Source: Planctomycetota bacterium (GTDB lineage Bacteria > Planctomycetota > Phycisphaerae > Sedimentisphaerales > Anaerobacaceae). Taken from it: a stretch of 35,691 bases of DNA. The stretch spans positions 1-35,691 of the forward strand of contig JAAYBA010000486.1 in the NCBI GenBank assembly GCA_012719085.1, in the 5' to 3' direction. Each line of letters begins with the position of its first letter. Position 1 is the first letter of the stretch. The position numbers were made by a program, and so were the translations under genes. A model generated the notes under the pieces. It did no database searches and was not told where the DNA came from. It worked only from the letters and a program-made list of their open reading frames with translations. This document shows, one piece after another, positions 16,269 to 25,694 of this stretch.

Positions 16269-18149
16269 TCACTCTTCCACAACGATAGGTATGATCTCTC
16301 TGTCACCGATGACGGTTCCCGTTTCCACGATCTTCTCGATCCAGTGCGGGTACGGCTGGACCCGAAGCGCTCTCTTGTCGCTCTGGAGCACAAGGCTCTT
16401 GGTGCCCGGCAGGTCGGGCAGTTCGGCCCGGTCCAGTGTGATGCCGCCCGGCGGCAGTACGAGAACGCCATAGAGCTTCGTACGTGGGATATTCAAGGCC
16501 ATATTCAGGGCGTCCACGAGCGTCTGGTAGTTCGTGGCGATAAACCGATGGGGGACTGTCTTGGCGAGGAAGCGTTCGTACTCCGGCGCCCCGCAGAGCA
16601 TCAGGGCATATTTGCCGGCCGCAACTGTCTTCGGCACAGGCATCGCGATGCGGTACTTCTTCTTCTCGGAGAGGTACGATTCGACGATGACATCCACCTC
16701 GATGTCGCCGCCGGCCTTGATCTTCGGGGTGACCAGGTCGACGGACCAGATGTGCGACGAGATGGCGTCGGATCGGATCCGGGCGCCGAAATCGAGTGAA
16801 GCGACCCTGGCGGACCCATAGGGGTTGTTCATCAACAGGGCCAGAGCGCCGATGATTTCGGAAACGGGTTCGGCCAGCCCCGCGCTGGCCGAGACGTTGC
16901 CGAAGCGGATGGATTGTCCGTCGTCCATGTGGATCGCGGCGGTGTAGTCGATCGTGTGTTCCGGGGGCAGGGGACCCAGTCGCAGGGCCGCTCCGGCCAC
17001 GGCCGCACGCGTCAGAGTGGCCGTCAACGTCTCGTTGTAGGCGAGCCGGCAGTTGTAGACGCGCGGCTCGCTGTCGTTGTACCGCTCGATGCGAATCGAC
17101 AGCGGCACCATGTTGGGCTCGACGCCGATCCGTCCGGAGACGGCGGTCATCTCGTCGGTCGTGATTGTGCCGACGATCTTGCCCGGCGTGCCCAGCTTGG
17201 ACGAACGCATCACGCTGGAGATCACCGTGTGAATCCTGCCGCCGGCCATCGGCAGATTGACCGCGCCGTACCCCAGGAAGCTGTGCCCGAATGCGTACAC
17301 GCGATCGCCTCGGATTTCGGTCACGGTGCCGAGCACGCTGACGCTGATGTCGCCGGTGACCAGGGGCATGGCCAGCGTGCCCCCGGGTTTCAGTTCGGGG
17401 GTCTCGTCGTCGCCTGTCGCGGCGGCTGTGCCGCTGAGACCGGGGATGGCAGCGAATCCCATCGCGTCGAACTGCGAGGCAAGTTCCTGACAGGCCGCGG
17501 TCGACAGACCGGAGATCAGAAGCGGGCAGGGCAGGACGCTGGCGCCGCCGGCGCCGGCCGGTCCGATGACCCTGTGGCCGAGAACCTGCTCGCTGATCCG
17601 GCTGACGTTGATGGGCTGGGAAAAGTCGAAGGCGAAGGCCGACGCCGGCGCGGCCGATCGCGCTGTCATCGCCGGGTTCGTCCGTCCGACCTCGAGCATC
17701 TCCCGGATGGGCGTTACGCCGTACAGCGGGTCTTTCGCAAACTGCCAGCCGAAGGCCAGCGCCCCGGCCAGGCGGCCGTCGATATAGACCGGAGATCCGC
17801 TGCAGCCGCCCACCGGCCCGGTGTGCTTGAAACGCTCGTCCAGGCCCATCACCAGAATGGCGTCCTGGCCCGGATCGATGTCATAAACGACGTCCAATAC
17901 CTTCAATGCGAATTTCTCGATGCCGCCGTCCCCGTAGTCGGTCAGGCAGTACGCGTCCATGCCGGGCTTGATCTCATCGACATCGATATACCGCTCCGGG
18001 TCCCAGGAGACGTCGTTGGAGGCATGTCCGTCGGAGGCCAAAGCCACAGCGCAGACCAGGGCGAGAAGGCCGATGACTCCCCTGAGACGTCGGCCGAAAC
18101 AGGTGGGTCGTTTCACGTTCCGGCGTGGCTTTGCGTCCATCCCCAGCAT
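16269..18149 (-). CDS. SpoIVB-like S55 peptidase-domain protein, exported
   Basis: The start is taken at ATG 18149 because AAAGG lies about 6 bases before it; ATG 18155 is the alternative. The product has 626 residues with a signal peptide (LLALVCAVALASDGHA, cleavage near residue 43). The S55 signature is GPVGGCSGSPVYIDG with GCSGSP at 115-120, matching the GxSGSP nucleophile segment of SpoIVB-like serine proteases, but with Cys where many members have Met. Other family blocks are KPGMDAYCLTDYGD, YGVTPIREML, YAFGHSFLGYGAVNLPM and VEPNMVPLSIRI. The C-terminal 250 residues are uncharacterised. Whether it is an active protease is uncertain; the His of GHSFLG could serve, but the full triad cannot be assigned by eye. 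The propeller gene follows after 159 bases and is probably part of the same unit. Confidence 0.85.
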   Translation of the reverse strand: MLGMDAKPRRNVKRPTCFGRRLRGVIGLLALVCAVALASDGHASNDVSWDPERYIDVDEIKPGMDAYCLTDYGDGGIEKFALKVLDVVYDIDPGQDAILVMGLDERFKHTGPVGGCSGSPVYIDGRLAGALAFGWQFAKDPLYGVTPIREMLEVGRTNPAMTARSAAPASAFAFDFSQPINVSRISEQVLGHRVIGPAGAGGASVLPCPLLISGLSTAACQELASQFDAMGFAAIPGLSGTAAATGDDETPELKPGGTLAMPLVTGDISVSVLGTVTEIRGDRVYAFGHSFLGYGAVNLPMAGGRIHTVISSVMRSSKLGTPGKIVGTITTDEMTAVSGRIGVEPNMVPLSIRIERYNDSEPRVYNCRLAYNETLTATLTRAAVAGAALRLGPLPPEHTIDYTAAIHMDDGQSIRFGNVSASAGLAEPVSEIIGALALLMNNPYGSARVASLDFGARIRSDAISSHIWSVDLVTPKIKAGGDIEVDVIVESYLSEKKKYRIAMPVPKTVAAGKYALMLCGAPEYERFLAKTVPHRFIATNYQTLVDALNMALNIPRTKLYGVLVLPPGGITLDRAELPDLPGTKSLVLQSDKRALRVQPYPHWIEKIVETGTVIGDREIIPIVVEE

Positions 18150-18179
18150 GTGCATCCTTTCAATGAGTAGCGACGCAAA

Positions 18180-18208
18180 ATTCTACGTTCACGAAGGTTG
18201 CATTGCAA
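18180..18208 (-). promoter_or_regulatory. Promoter of the S55 gene
   Basis: On the minus strand TTGCAA (18208-18203) and TAGAAT (18185-18180) are 17 bp apart. The start would be near 18173, about 24 bases before the S55 ATG. It overlaps the -35 region of the divergent plus-strand promoter. Confidence 0.6.
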
Positions 18209-18225
18209 GCCGAATTTGTTACCAT
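18198..18225 (+). promoter_or_regulatory. Possible promoter of the TPR membrane protein gene
   Basis: TTGCAT at 18198-18203 and TACCAT at 18220-18225 are 16 bp apart, each a partial match. Its -35 box touches that of the divergent S55 promoter, so the two could compete for polymerase. Confidence 0.4.
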
Positions 18226-18293
18226 AAGGGCTTGTCTTTAGGATGGCCCGATAACCGGGCCGGTGTGCCCAGGCGTGGACATGGAGAACGATA

Positions 18294-19094
18294 ATGAAAT
18301 CGGATCATCGGCATGAACTGAAGACCAACGAGCTGGCCGACTGGCTGGCGCACTTCCCCCAATGGGTACAGGAGAACCGTACGACGCTGATCGGCGCCGG
18401 CGTGGTCCTCGTTCTGGTGATGGCCGTGTATTTCGTACGGTTTTATCGGAAGGACGTGGTTTCGGTCCGGCATCAGGTGCAGTTGACCGGCCTGGTGACG
18501 CAGATCCCGTCGCAGAAGATGACCGTCGCGCGGTCCGCCAGTCAGGGAGTGGACCAATCGATTGCCTTGCTTCCGATCGCACAGGAGTTGAAGGCCTTCG
18601 CCGAAGGCAGCCGCAACGATCGCATGGCGGCGTTGGCGTGGATCAAACACGCCGAGACGCTCCGGGCCGAACTGCACTATCGCCCAACGGGCGGCGGCGG
18701 CGAAGAAGTCGCCAGGCAGATCGTCCAGGCGCAGAACAGCTATCAGGAGGCGCTGACTCGCGCGTCCGACGTTCCGGCGCTGGCTGCCACGGCGCAGTTC
18801 GGTATGGGATTGTGCGAGGAAGAGTTGGGCAATTTCGAGCAGGCCAAGGCGATCTACCAGAAGGTGGCGCAGAACGCCGAATACGACGGCACGGCCGCGC
18901 AGGCCGCCGCCGCCAATCGTCTCGCGACGGTCGATGACTACCGCGGCGCCGTCGCGTTCAAGCCGGCGCCGGCGCCCAAGCCGGAAAGTGCCTCGACGCC
19001 ACAGATTCAGATCACGCCGGGCGGCCCCAACTCAACGTCCGACGATGTCTTCTTCGCGTCGCCGCCCGAGGCCAACGCGCCGGCGAGCCACTGA
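18294..19094 (+). CDS. Membrane-anchored TPR protein, YfgM-like
   Basis: ATG 18294 follows GGAG by 8 bases. The 266 residues begin with a cytoplasmic segment (ELADWLAHFPQWVQENRTT), one membrane span at about 32-50 (LIGAGVVLVLVMAVYFVRF) and a long helical region. The helical part has TPR-like units: DRMAALAWIKHAETLRAEL, then YQEALTRASDVPALAATAQF, and GMGLCEEELGNFEQAKAIYQ followed by KVAQNAEYDG. The Pro/Ala/Ser-rich C-terminal 45 residues are disordered. The architecture resembles YfgM, which works with the SecYEG translocon and periplasmic chaperones, and similar proteins of unknown role. The RluD gene starts 10 bases after its stop and is probably co-transcribed. Function inferred from architecture only. 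Confidence 0.82.
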   Translation: MKSDHRHELKTNELADWLAHFPQWVQENRTTLIGAGVVLVLVMAVYFVRFYRKDVVSVRHQVQLTGLVTQIPSQKMTVARSASQGVDQSIALLPIAQELKAFAEGSRNDRMAALAWIKHAETLRAELHYRPTGGGGEEVARQIVQAQNSYQEALTRASDVPALAATAQFGMGLCEEELGNFEQAKAIYQKVAQNAEYDGTAAQAAAANRLATVDDYRGAVAFKPAPAPKPESASTPQIQITPGGPNSTSDDVFFASPPEANAPASH

Positions 19095-19104
19095 CAGCCG
19101 TACC

Positions 19105-20091
19105 ATGTGCGAGTTGCCCGAAGTCTACGGTCAGCCGGTGACGCTTCACGTGGGTGTTTCACTGCGTGAGCGTCGGATCGACAAGTATCTACACGGCCGC
19201 TTCCGCAATCTGAGTCGGCACTTCATCCAGAATGCGATCCGGGCCGGCTCGGTCAAGGTCAACGGCGAGCCGGTCAAGCCCAGTTTCAAGCTCAGCCATC
19301 GCGACGTGATCGAGTTCGTGCTGCCCGAGCCGGAGAAGAAGGAGATCGAGCCGGAGGACATCCCCCTCGACGTCCTTTACGAGGATGATGACCTGATCGT
19401 CCTGAACAAGCCTCCCGACCTGATCGTGCATCCGGCCCGGGGCAACAAGCACGGTACGCTGGTCAATGCCTTGGCGCACTACTCCGAGCAGCTTTCCAGC
19501 GGACTGGGTGAATTCCGCCCGGGCATCGTCCATCGGCTTGACCGCAATACGACGGGCGTGATGGTGGTGACCAAGCACGATGTGGCGCAGTGGAAGGTCG
19601 CCAAGCAGTTCGAGTTGCGGCAGGTCCAGAAGAGCTACCTGGCGATCGTCCACGGCACGCCCGAGCTGACGGCCGACCGGATCGATGCACCGCTCGGGGT
19701 GCATCCGAAAATTCGTGAGAAGTACGCGGTTCGCTCCGAGACGGGCAAGGAAGCCGTCACATTCTATGAGGTGATCGAGGCGTTCCGCGGGTTCTCACTG
19801 ATCCACTGCAAACCTCGGACGGGGCGGACGCATCAGATCCGCGTACACTTGTCACATCTGAAGCATCCTATTGTGGCCGACGACATGTACGGCGGCAAGC
19901 TCGTCTATCCCTGGCAACTCGCCGATACAGAGCCGGCCGTTGAGGAGCCCGCCATCGCCCGCTGCGCCCTGCACGCCTGGACCCTCGAATTCACGCATCC
20001 GACCACCGAGCAGCGGGTCCGTTTCGAGGCGCCCTTGCCGGCCGACATGCAGACCTTCCTCGACCTCCTCCGCCAATATCGCGCGGAATGA
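19105..20091 (+). CDS. 23S rRNA pseudouridine synthase, RluD family
   Basis: The enzyme isomerises uridine to pseudouridine in large-subunit rRNA. From ATG 19105 it has 328 residues: an S4 RNA-binding domain (RRIDKYLHGRFRNLSRHFIQ, then AGSVKVNGEPVKPSFKL) and the catalytic domain. The catalytic aspartate is Asp146 in GIVHRLDRNTTGVMVV (HRLDxxTSG pattern with Thr for Ser). NKPPDLIVHP at about 101-110 and KPRTGRTHQIRVHL complete the family pattern. No strong ribosome-binding site is present, so translation may be coupled to the TPR gene ending 10 bases upstream; longer frames overlap that gene and lack S4 similarity. RluD and RluC/RluA subtypes are not safely told apart here, so no symbol is given. 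It converges with ktrA, leaving 36 bases between stops. Confidence 0.94.
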   Translation: MCELPEVYGQPVTLHVGVSLRERRIDKYLHGRFRNLSRHFIQNAIRAGSVKVNGEPVKPSFKLSHRDVIEFVLPEPEKKEIEPEDIPLDVLYEDDDLIVLNKPPDLIVHPARGNKHGTLVNALAHYSEQLSSGLGEFRPGIVHRLDRNTTGVMVVTKHDVAQWKVAKQFELRQVQKSYLAIVHGTPELTADRIDAPLGVHPKIREKYAVRSETGKEAVTFYEVIEAFRGFSLIHCKPRTGRTHQIRVHLSHLKHPIVADDMYGGKLVYPWQLADTEPAVEEPAIARCALHAWTLEFTHPTTEQRVRFEAPLPADMQTFLDLLRQYRAE

Positions 20092-20127
20092 TCCTCGGGC
20101 CAGGTCAGGGGATGTTGTTGTGGCAGA

Positions 20128-20808
20128 CTATTCCTGCGGGAGTCTGGCGAGGTCGGCGTCGGAACCGGCGATCATCAGGATATCGTCGGCATAGACAATG
20201 GTATCGGGCATCGGGATATTGATGATCGATTCCTTTTCGTCCTTGCGGGCTTTGGCCTCGTCGCTGCGTTTGATGATGACCAGGTTGACCTTGTACTTCT
20301 GACGCAGTTGCAGGTCCATCACGGTCTTGCCGTCGAAGCTGGACGGCGCCTTGACCCGCGCCAGGCTGTAGCCCGGCGCAAAGTCGATCTTCTCGCCGAT
20401 CTGTGGAGCGATGAGCTTGTACGCCCAGCGCTGGGCCGATTCGATTTCCGGATAGATCACCTCCGTCGCGCCGACCTTGGAGAAGACTTCGCCCGCCAGG
20501 AGGCTCTCGGCGCGGGCGTAGATCTGTTTGACGCCCATCTGGCGCAGGTTCACGACTGTCAGGATGGCCGCCTCGAAGCTCTCCTGGCCGAGCGCGATGA
20601 TGGCGACATCGGCCTTGTCGACGCCCTGGGCCTTCATGGCCTCTTCATCGGTGCTGTCGAGACGGACGGCGTGGCTGACCTGGTCCCGAATCAACTCGAC
20701 CTCGTTTCGGTCCCGGTCGATGGCAATGACCTCCGAGCCGCTCATCGCCAGTGCGATGGCCAGCTTCTGACCGAAACGGCCCAACCCTATAACAGCGAAT
20801 CGTCTCAT
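20128..20808 (-). CDS. ktrA: Potassium uptake regulatory subunit KtrA/TrkA
   Basis: This 226-residue cytosolic protein gates the Ktr/Trk potassium channel. Residues 1-135 form an RCK_N Rossmann domain: FAVIGLGRFGQKLAIAL at the start with the GxGxxG nucleotide loop, AIDRDR at the end of the second strand, and DVAIIALGQESFEAAI. The C-terminal RCK_C domain begins near LARVKAPSSFDGKTV and ends with TIVYADDILMIAGSDADL. It is a single RCK module, as in KtrA, not the duplicated TrkA of enterobacteria. AAGGA lies 9 bases before the ATG. It follows ktrB after 12 bases on the same strand, so the channel and regulator are co-expressed. Ligands are likely ATP/ADP or NAD(H), and c-di-AMP control of RCK_C is known in some relatives. 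Confidence 0.95.
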   Translation of the reverse strand: MRRFAVIGLGRFGQKLAIALAMSGSEVIAIDRDRNEVELIRDQVSHAVRLDSTDEEAMKAQGVDKADVAIIALGQESFEAAILTVVNLRQMGVKQIYARAESLLAGEVFSKVGATEVIYPEIESAQRWAYKLIAPQIGEKIDFAPGYSLARVKAPSSFDGKTVMDLQLRQKYKVNLVIIKRSDEAKARKDEKESIINIPMPDTIVYADDILMIAGSDADLARLPQE

Positions 20809-20820
20809 GCCATCCGTTCC

Positions 20821-22611
20821 TTACCCGACAATGATTGCCTCGTCCGGATAATTGTACCGGATCGGTTTCAGATTGAACGTCAGCGCCGCCAGAAGGGTCA
20901 GCGGTCCCAGTCGCCCAATCAGCATGACGACAATGATAATAAGCTTCCCCGCGGTTGTCAAAGTGGGCGTCACCCCCGTGCTGAGCCCGACGGTCCCCAA
21001 CGCCGAGGCCGATTCGAACATGATATCCAGCATGGTGAAGTCCCCGGAGAGGGGCCCCTCCGTCACGCTGAGCGCCAGCATGGTTGTGAACAGGACGACG
21101 ATGAACAGCAGGGCGACCGTGATGGCGCGACCGACCACGACCAGCCGGACGCTGCGTCGAAACATCTCGACGTCCCCGCGCTTGCGCAGCGTGGCGAATA
21201 CGGTCATGACGATGACAGCCAGCGTGACCGTCTTGATCCCGCCGGCGCTGGAGCCGGGCGAGCCCCCGATAAACATCAGCATCATCAACACGATCTTGCT
21301 CGACGGGGTCATTGCGGCGACATCGACGGTATTGAAGCCGGCGGTCCGCGCCGTGACCGACTGGAACAGCGCGCCCAGCGCATCGAGTCGCCGGCCGGCG
21401 GAGGGCTCGCCCGCATACCGCTCAAACACCAGGATGGTGAGCGTACCGAAGACGATCAGCAGGCCACTGACGCTCAGGGCCACCTTGGCCTGAAGACGCA
21501 TCCGCTTGGGGACCTCCATCTGAAGCCGATGCGGCCGGCCGAAATGGGTCTTGAAGAACCGCTGGATTCGATTGCCGGCCATGTTGGCCAGGTTGTACAG
21601 AACGCTGAACCCCAGTCCGCCCAGGATGATCAGCGGGCAAATGACGGCGTAAACCTGCCATTGTCGATTGTAGCGAATGAGGTTGTCGTTGAAGAGGCCG
21701 AAGCCTGCGTTGCAGAACGCGCTGATCGAATGGAAGATGCTGTAGAACCATTGCGCTTGGGTGTCGCCCTGCCACCCGGGGACCTTGTCCCACATGGGAT
21801 ACAGCAGCACGGCCCCAAAGGTCTCGATCGTCACCGTGGCCACGAAGATGAACAGGATCATATTGCCGATGCGGCTGAGCGTTTGCGCGCTAAGCACGTC
21901 CTGCATGGCGACGGACTCGCGAATGCTGAAAGCCTGCCCGAGCAGCAGGGCGAAAACGGCCCCAAACACGACGATGCCGAGGCCGCCGAGTTGGATCAGG
22001 ATCAGGATGATCAGTTGCCCCATGAAGGTGAAGTCCCGGCCGGTGTCTTTGACCACCAGGCCGGTCACGCATGTGGCGCTTGTGGCGGTGAACAGGGCAT
22101 CCACGAGACTCAGAGGTTCGGTCGTCGAGGCCTGCGGCAGCATGAGCAGGCCGCCGCCCGCGACGATCAGGACGACGAAGCTGGCGACGAGGGTCTTGGT
22201 CGGGTTTGCGCCCGATGCGGCCAGTCGCACCGAGGCGATACAGACCTTCACGATGACCTCGATGATCAGGTAGATCCCCACCGCCAGATGGCGCACGCGA
22301 TCAGGTTCGGTCTCGCTGAACCATCGGCCCGAGCCAAGGACCGCCATTCCCAACGCAAAGAGTATCGGGATCTCGAACCAGTTGGCGACGAGGTACTCTT
22401 TCTTGGACTCGGCATTGAAGAAGCGGATGACCTTGCCGACCAAGAAGATGCACAACATAGCGATCTGCACGCCGAACAGAATCGGCAGGGGGATGAACGG
22501 TTTCTCGAAACCGAAGAGAATCACGAAGGACGCCACGACCACGGCGGAGGCGACGGTCTTGACGATCGTGAGGATCCTCTCGATTGTTTTGTTCTTATAT
22601 GCGATCCGCAT
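20821..22611 (-). CDS. ktrB: Potassium channel subunit KtrB/TrkH with N-terminal extension
   Basis: The 596-residue integral membrane protein forms the ion path of a Ktr-type potassium uptake system. All four selectivity-filter loops are visible: TCVTGLVV (180-187), CNAGFGLF (300-307), RTAGFNTV (422-429) and GTVGLSTG (539-546), each in one pore repeat. The intramembrane loop of repeat 3 reads GGSPGSSAGGIKT (449-461). The first 150 residues carry about four extra hydrophobic segments (ASAVVVASFVILFGF, FGVQIAMLCIFLVG, IPILFALGMAVLG, LAVGIYLIIEVIV) that short KtrB proteins lack. No Shine-Dalgarno sequence precedes ATG 22611. ktrA follows after 12 bases. Sodium coupling, typical of KtrB, cannot be decided from the sequence. 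Confidence 0.95.
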   Translation of the reverse strand: MRIAYKNKTIERILTIVKTVASAVVVASFVILFGFEKPFIPLPILFGVQIAMLCIFLVGKVIRFFNAESKKEYLVANWFEIPILFALGMAVLGSGRWFSETEPDRVRHLAVGIYLIIEVIVKVCIASVRLAASGANPTKTLVASFVVLIVAGGGLLMLPQASTTEPLSLVDALFTATSATCVTGLVVKDTGRDFTFMGQLIILILIQLGGLGIVVFGAVFALLLGQAFSIRESVAMQDVLSAQTLSRIGNMILFIFVATVTIETFGAVLLYPMWDKVPGWQGDTQAQWFYSIFHSISAFCNAGFGLFNDNLIRYNRQWQVYAVICPLIILGGLGFSVLYNLANMAGNRIQRFFKTHFGRPHRLQMEVPKRMRLQAKVALSVSGLLIVFGTLTILVFERYAGEPSAGRRLDALGALFQSVTARTAGFNTVDVAAMTPSSKIVLMMLMFIGGSPGSSAGGIKTVTLAVIVMTVFATLRKRGDVEMFRRSVRLVVVGRAITVALLFIVVLFTTMLALSVTEGPLSGDFTMLDIMFESASALGTVGLSTGVTPTLTTAGKLIIIVVMLIGRLGPLTLLAALTFNLKPIRYNYPDEAIIVG

Positions 22612-22690
22612 GGGTGCCGCTTCGTTCCGGGCCTTCGTCTTCGATCAGTTCACAGCGGCCTTTTACACTCTTTTTCGACAGACTTCCAGC

Positions 22691-22729
22691 AAAAACCGCG
22701 TCCGCGTCGAGGCGGTCCGTGAGGCGGTT
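22691..22729 (-). terminator. Possible terminator between recG and ktrB
   Basis: On the minus strand an imperfect stem (AACCGC 22729-22724 with GCGGTT 22699-22694, and GC-rich pairing inside) is followed by a T run at 22695-22691. It lies 28 bases after the recG stop and would separate recG from the potassium genes. Confidence 0.4.
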
Positions 22730-22756
22730 ATGGTCTGACGGAGACGCCATCGAGGG

Positions 22757-24925
22757 CTACGCGATATCGGCCAAACCGAGTGCGTCGCCGAATTTGGCCA
22801 GCAGGGTCCGGCGGAGATGGCGATTCGGGGCCTCCGCGAGCATCGGGTCACGGGCCGCCAGCGCGAAGGCGTGCTTGCGGGCTATCACCAACAGGTCGGA
22901 ATCGTCGACGATATTGGCGATCTTCAGATCCGGCAATCCATGCTGGCGGGCGCTGAACAGTTCGCCCGGCCCGCGCAGACGCAGGTCTTGCTCGGCGATT
23001 TCGAAGCCGTCGCGGGTGCGCGTCATCACGTCGAGCCGGCTGCGCGCGATCTCGTTGTCCGTCTCCGCAAACAGCAGGCAGTAGGACTTGGATTCACCTC
23101 GTCCGATCCGGCCCCGAAGCTGATGGAGCTGGGCCAGGCCGAACCGGTCGGCGGCCTCGATCACCAGGATCGTCGCATTGGGGACATCGACACCCACTTC
23201 GATCACCACGGTGGAGACCAGGGCATCGATCCGGCCTTTGCGGAACTCCGTCATGACGCGCTGTTTTTCCGCCGAAGGCATCTGTCCGTGCAGCAGGGCG
23301 ACGTGAAACTCGGGAAAGACCTTCTCGGCCAGTTCCTTCCATGCGTCCGTGGCCGCGCGGATGTCCTTGCCCGTCTCCTCGACGGCGGCAATGCGCGGAT
23401 AGACGAAATAGGCCTGCTTTCTTGCCTTCAGACGCTCGCGGATGAAGGCATAGGCATCCTGGCGGTGGCCCGGATCGACCCATCGCGTGATGACGGCCCC
23501 GCGTCCGGGCGGGGCATGCCGGAGAATCGAGACGTCGAGATCTCCGAAGGCCGTCATTGCCAGCGTCCGCGGGATCGGGGTGGCGGTCATCACCAGGCAG
23601 TGCGGCGCGCCGTCCTTGCGAAGGTCCGCCCGCTGATGGACGCCGAACTTGTGCTGCTCGTCGATGACGGCCAATCCGAGTCTGCGAAACCCGATGTCCT
23701 TTTGGAGCAGGGCGACCGTCCCGACGACGATGTCGATCTCTCCTCGCTTGATCTGTTCGAGGAGCTCGGTGCGTTTCTTGCCCGTCAGACCGCCGGTAAT
23801 CAGCACGCGCCGAACGTGGCTGTTCTTGAGATATCGCTCCATGCTGATGAAATGCTGCGACGCCAGAATCTCCGTCGGGGCCATGATGGCCACCTGCGTC
23901 TTGTTGGCGACCGCCAGCAAGGCGGCGTACAGCGCCACGACGGTCTTGCCCGAGCCGACGTCGCCCTGGAGCAGGCGGTTCATCGGTACGGTGCGTCCCA
24001 TGTCCGCGACGATCTCGGCGATGCACTCATTCTGGTCCTCCGTCAACAGGAAAGGGAACCGCCTGCGAATCCGGCTGTCCACCTCCTCCGCGCCGGCACA
24101 CGCCACCGCCGAGGCAGAGTGCTGAATGCGATAGCGACGCAGGGCCAGCCCAAGCTGCATCAGGAACAGTTCATCGTACTTGAGCCGGCGCCTGGCCTGG
24201 GCGAGCTTCTCCTCATCGGGCGGCATGTGAATCCACGCGAAGGCTTCTTTGCGGCCGATCAGGCGGTTCTCCTTGCGGAAGTCCTCCTCGTAGAACTCGC
24301 AGACCAGATCGTCGAGCTTTTCGAGCAGCGGGACGATGATCCGTTTGATCTGGGCGCTGGACAGGTGGGCCGAGGCGGGATAGACGCCGCCGCTGAAATA
24401 CAGATCGGCTTGGGCATGGGCCTCGTCGAGCACCATGAACTTCGGATTGGTCATCTGGAGCTGGTGCTTGAAGAGCGCGACTTTGCCCGAGAGCATGACG
24501 ACCTGCCCCGGCTGGAGCTGGTTGCGCAGGTAGCCGCCATGGAACCAGACGACTCGGCATGTCTCCGTGTCGTCGCTGACCATCGCCTCGAAGAGGGGCG
24601 GACGCCGATAGTCCTGATAGTCGGTGGACTCGACCAGGCCGATCACGCTGGCGGTCTCGTTCGGTCGCAGTTGCGCGATCTTCACGGGGCTCGGCGCGAA
24701 GATCCAGTCGCGCGGGTAGTACTCCAACAGGTCGCCGACGGTCTTGACGCCCAACTGGTCGAAGGTCCTGGCCCGGGCGGGACCGACCCCCTTGACGTAT
24801 TGAACCGAAGTGGAAGGCGAGATCGCGCCCCCATCGTGACCGTATACAGCGTCTCGCACGGTCTCGATACGGCTGTCGTCACCGGCTGCCGTGCGCTCTT
24901 CTTGTGGGTGTTCTCCTGCCTTCAT
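22757..24925 (-). CDS. recG: ATP-dependent DNA helicase RecG
   Basis: RecG reverses stalled replication forks and processes Holliday junctions and R-loops. The 722-residue protein has the N-terminal wedge/OB region ([20 protein letters not shown] at about 40-59, [20 protein letters not shown]), then the helicase core: Walker A GDVGSGKT at 321-328, [21 protein letters not shown] beginning at 422 (Lys for the usual Arg), [12 protein letters not shown], and the second RecA domain with [23 protein letters not shown] and QLRGRIGRG. The RecG-specific C-terminus ([17 protein letters not shown], then RQHGLPDL) is present. Length is typical. The first 35 residues are poorly conserved and there is no clear binding site for ATG 24925, so the true start may be slightly downstream. 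pcm lies 53 bases upstream on the same strand. Confidence 0.97.
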   Translation of the reverse strand: MKAGEHPQEERTAAGDDSRIETVRDAVYGHDGGAISPSTSVQYVKGVGPARARTFDQLGVKTVGDLLEYYPRDWIFAPSPVKIAQLRPNETASVIGLVESTDYQDYRRPPLFEAMVSDDTETCRVVWFHGGYLRNQLQPGQVVMLSGKVALFKHQLQMTNPKFMVLDEAHAQADLYFSGGVYPASAHLSSAQIKRIIVPLLEKLDDLVCEFYEEDFRKENRLIGRKEAFAWIHMPPDEEKLAQARRRLKYDELFLMQLGLALRRYRIQHSASAVACAGAEEVDSRIRRRFPFLLTEDQNECIAEIVADMGRTVPMNRLLQGDVGSGKTVVALYAALLAVANKTQVAIMAPTEILASQHFISMERYLKNSHVRRVLITGGLTGKKRTELLEQIKRGEIDIVVGTVALLQKDIGFRRLGLAVIDEQHKFGVHQRADLRKDGAPHCLVMTATPIPRTLAMTAFGDLDVSILRHAPPGRGAVITRWVDPGHRQDAYAFIRERLKARKQAYFVYPRIAAVEETGKDIRAATDAWKELAEKVFPEFHVALLHGQMPSAEKQRVMTEFRKGRIDALVSTVVIEVGVDVPNATILVIEAADRFGLAQLHQLRGRIGRGESKSYCLLFAETDNEIARSRLDVMTRTRDGFEIAEQDLRLRGPGELFSARQHGLPDLKIANIVDDSDLLVIARKHAFALAARDPMLAEAPNRHLRRTLLAKFGDALGLADIA

Positions 24926-24978
24926 AGTGATCGGTCATCTTATCGACTTTGCCAGTGGCAAGCCAGCGGGACTTGCCC

Positions 24979-25641
24979 TCATTGATGGAAGCCGTGCATA
25001 CCGATGAGTCGGACGAAGCGGCAGCCGCAGACCACCCGCTCGATCAGCTTGCCTCGGTATTTCTCCGCGACGACCAGCGTCTGGCTCGAACCGCCGCCGA
25101 CCGGGGCGACGAGCACGCCACGCTCGGCCAGCTGCGCCACCAAAGGCGCCGGAAGACTCGGAGCGGCCGCTGTGAGGATGATGCGATCGAAAGACTGCGG
25201 CTCGGGCCAGCCCGCGCTGCCGTCGCCGACCCGGAATCTGACATTCTCGATCGCCTGCTTCCTCAGCACGTCCTGGGCCTGGGAAGACAGCTCGTCGTAT
25301 TTTTCGATCGTGCAGACCCTCGCCGCCAGACGGGCCAGAATTGCCGTCTGGTAGCCGCTGCCCGTACCGATTTCGAGTACCTCGCACTCCGGATCGAGAC
25401 GCAGCAGTTGCGTCATCAGCGCAACGATATAGGGCTGCGAAATCGTCTGGCCGGCCCCGATCGGCAGCGGGCCGTCCGCATAGGCCTGGTGGCGATATCC
25501 TTCCGGGACGAACGCCTCGCGCGGGACCTCCATCATGACTCGCAGAACCCTCGGGTCGGTGATATCCCGGCCTCGCAGGTCGTTCCGGAGCATCCGTTGC
25601 CTGGCCTGATCCAGCATGTCCTGTTCGCGTTGCTCGTCCAT
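24979..25641 (-). CDS. pcm: Protein-L-isoaspartate O-methyltransferase
   Basis: PCMT methylates L-isoaspartyl residues formed by protein ageing so that they can revert to aspartate. The 220-residue cytosolic enzyme shows the pattern REAFVPEGYRHQAYADGPLP, then GAGQTISQPYIVALMTQLL (the substrate-binding block), and the SAM-binding VLEIGTGSGYQTAIL. It then has CTIEKYDEL, VRFRVGDGSAGW and FDRIILTAAAP. The final part, GVLVAPVGGGSSQTLVV, is the usual last strand pair. Length is standard. No clear Shine-Dalgarno sequence precedes ATG 25641. The gene sits between a TauE/SafE permease upstream (53 bases) and recG downstream (53 bases), all on the minus strand, so one transcript is plausible. Confidence 0.96.
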   Translation of the reverse strand: MDEQREQDMLDQARQRMLRNDLRGRDITDPRVLRVMMEVPREAFVPEGYRHQAYADGPLPIGAGQTISQPYIVALMTQLLRLDPECEVLEIGTGSGYQTAILARLAARVCTIEKYDELSSQAQDVLRKQAIENVRFRVGDGSAGWPEPQSFDRIILTAAAPSLPAPLVAQLAERGVLVAPVGGGSSQTLVVAEKYRGKLIERVVCGCRFVRLIGMHGFHQ

Positions 25642-25694
25642 GCGATTCGTGGTGGTTCGCGTCGGCCCTTTCTACCCTGATTGCTACGTCGGTT

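Noticed and set aside
13746-16799. Very long plus-strand open frame, over 1000 codons
   Set aside because: It is the antisense shadow of the propeller and S55 genes, caused by GC-rich codon use; it has no signal, motif or start site of its own. Similar long shadows at 816-1706, 20308-22722 and 22817-24985 were rejected for the same reason.
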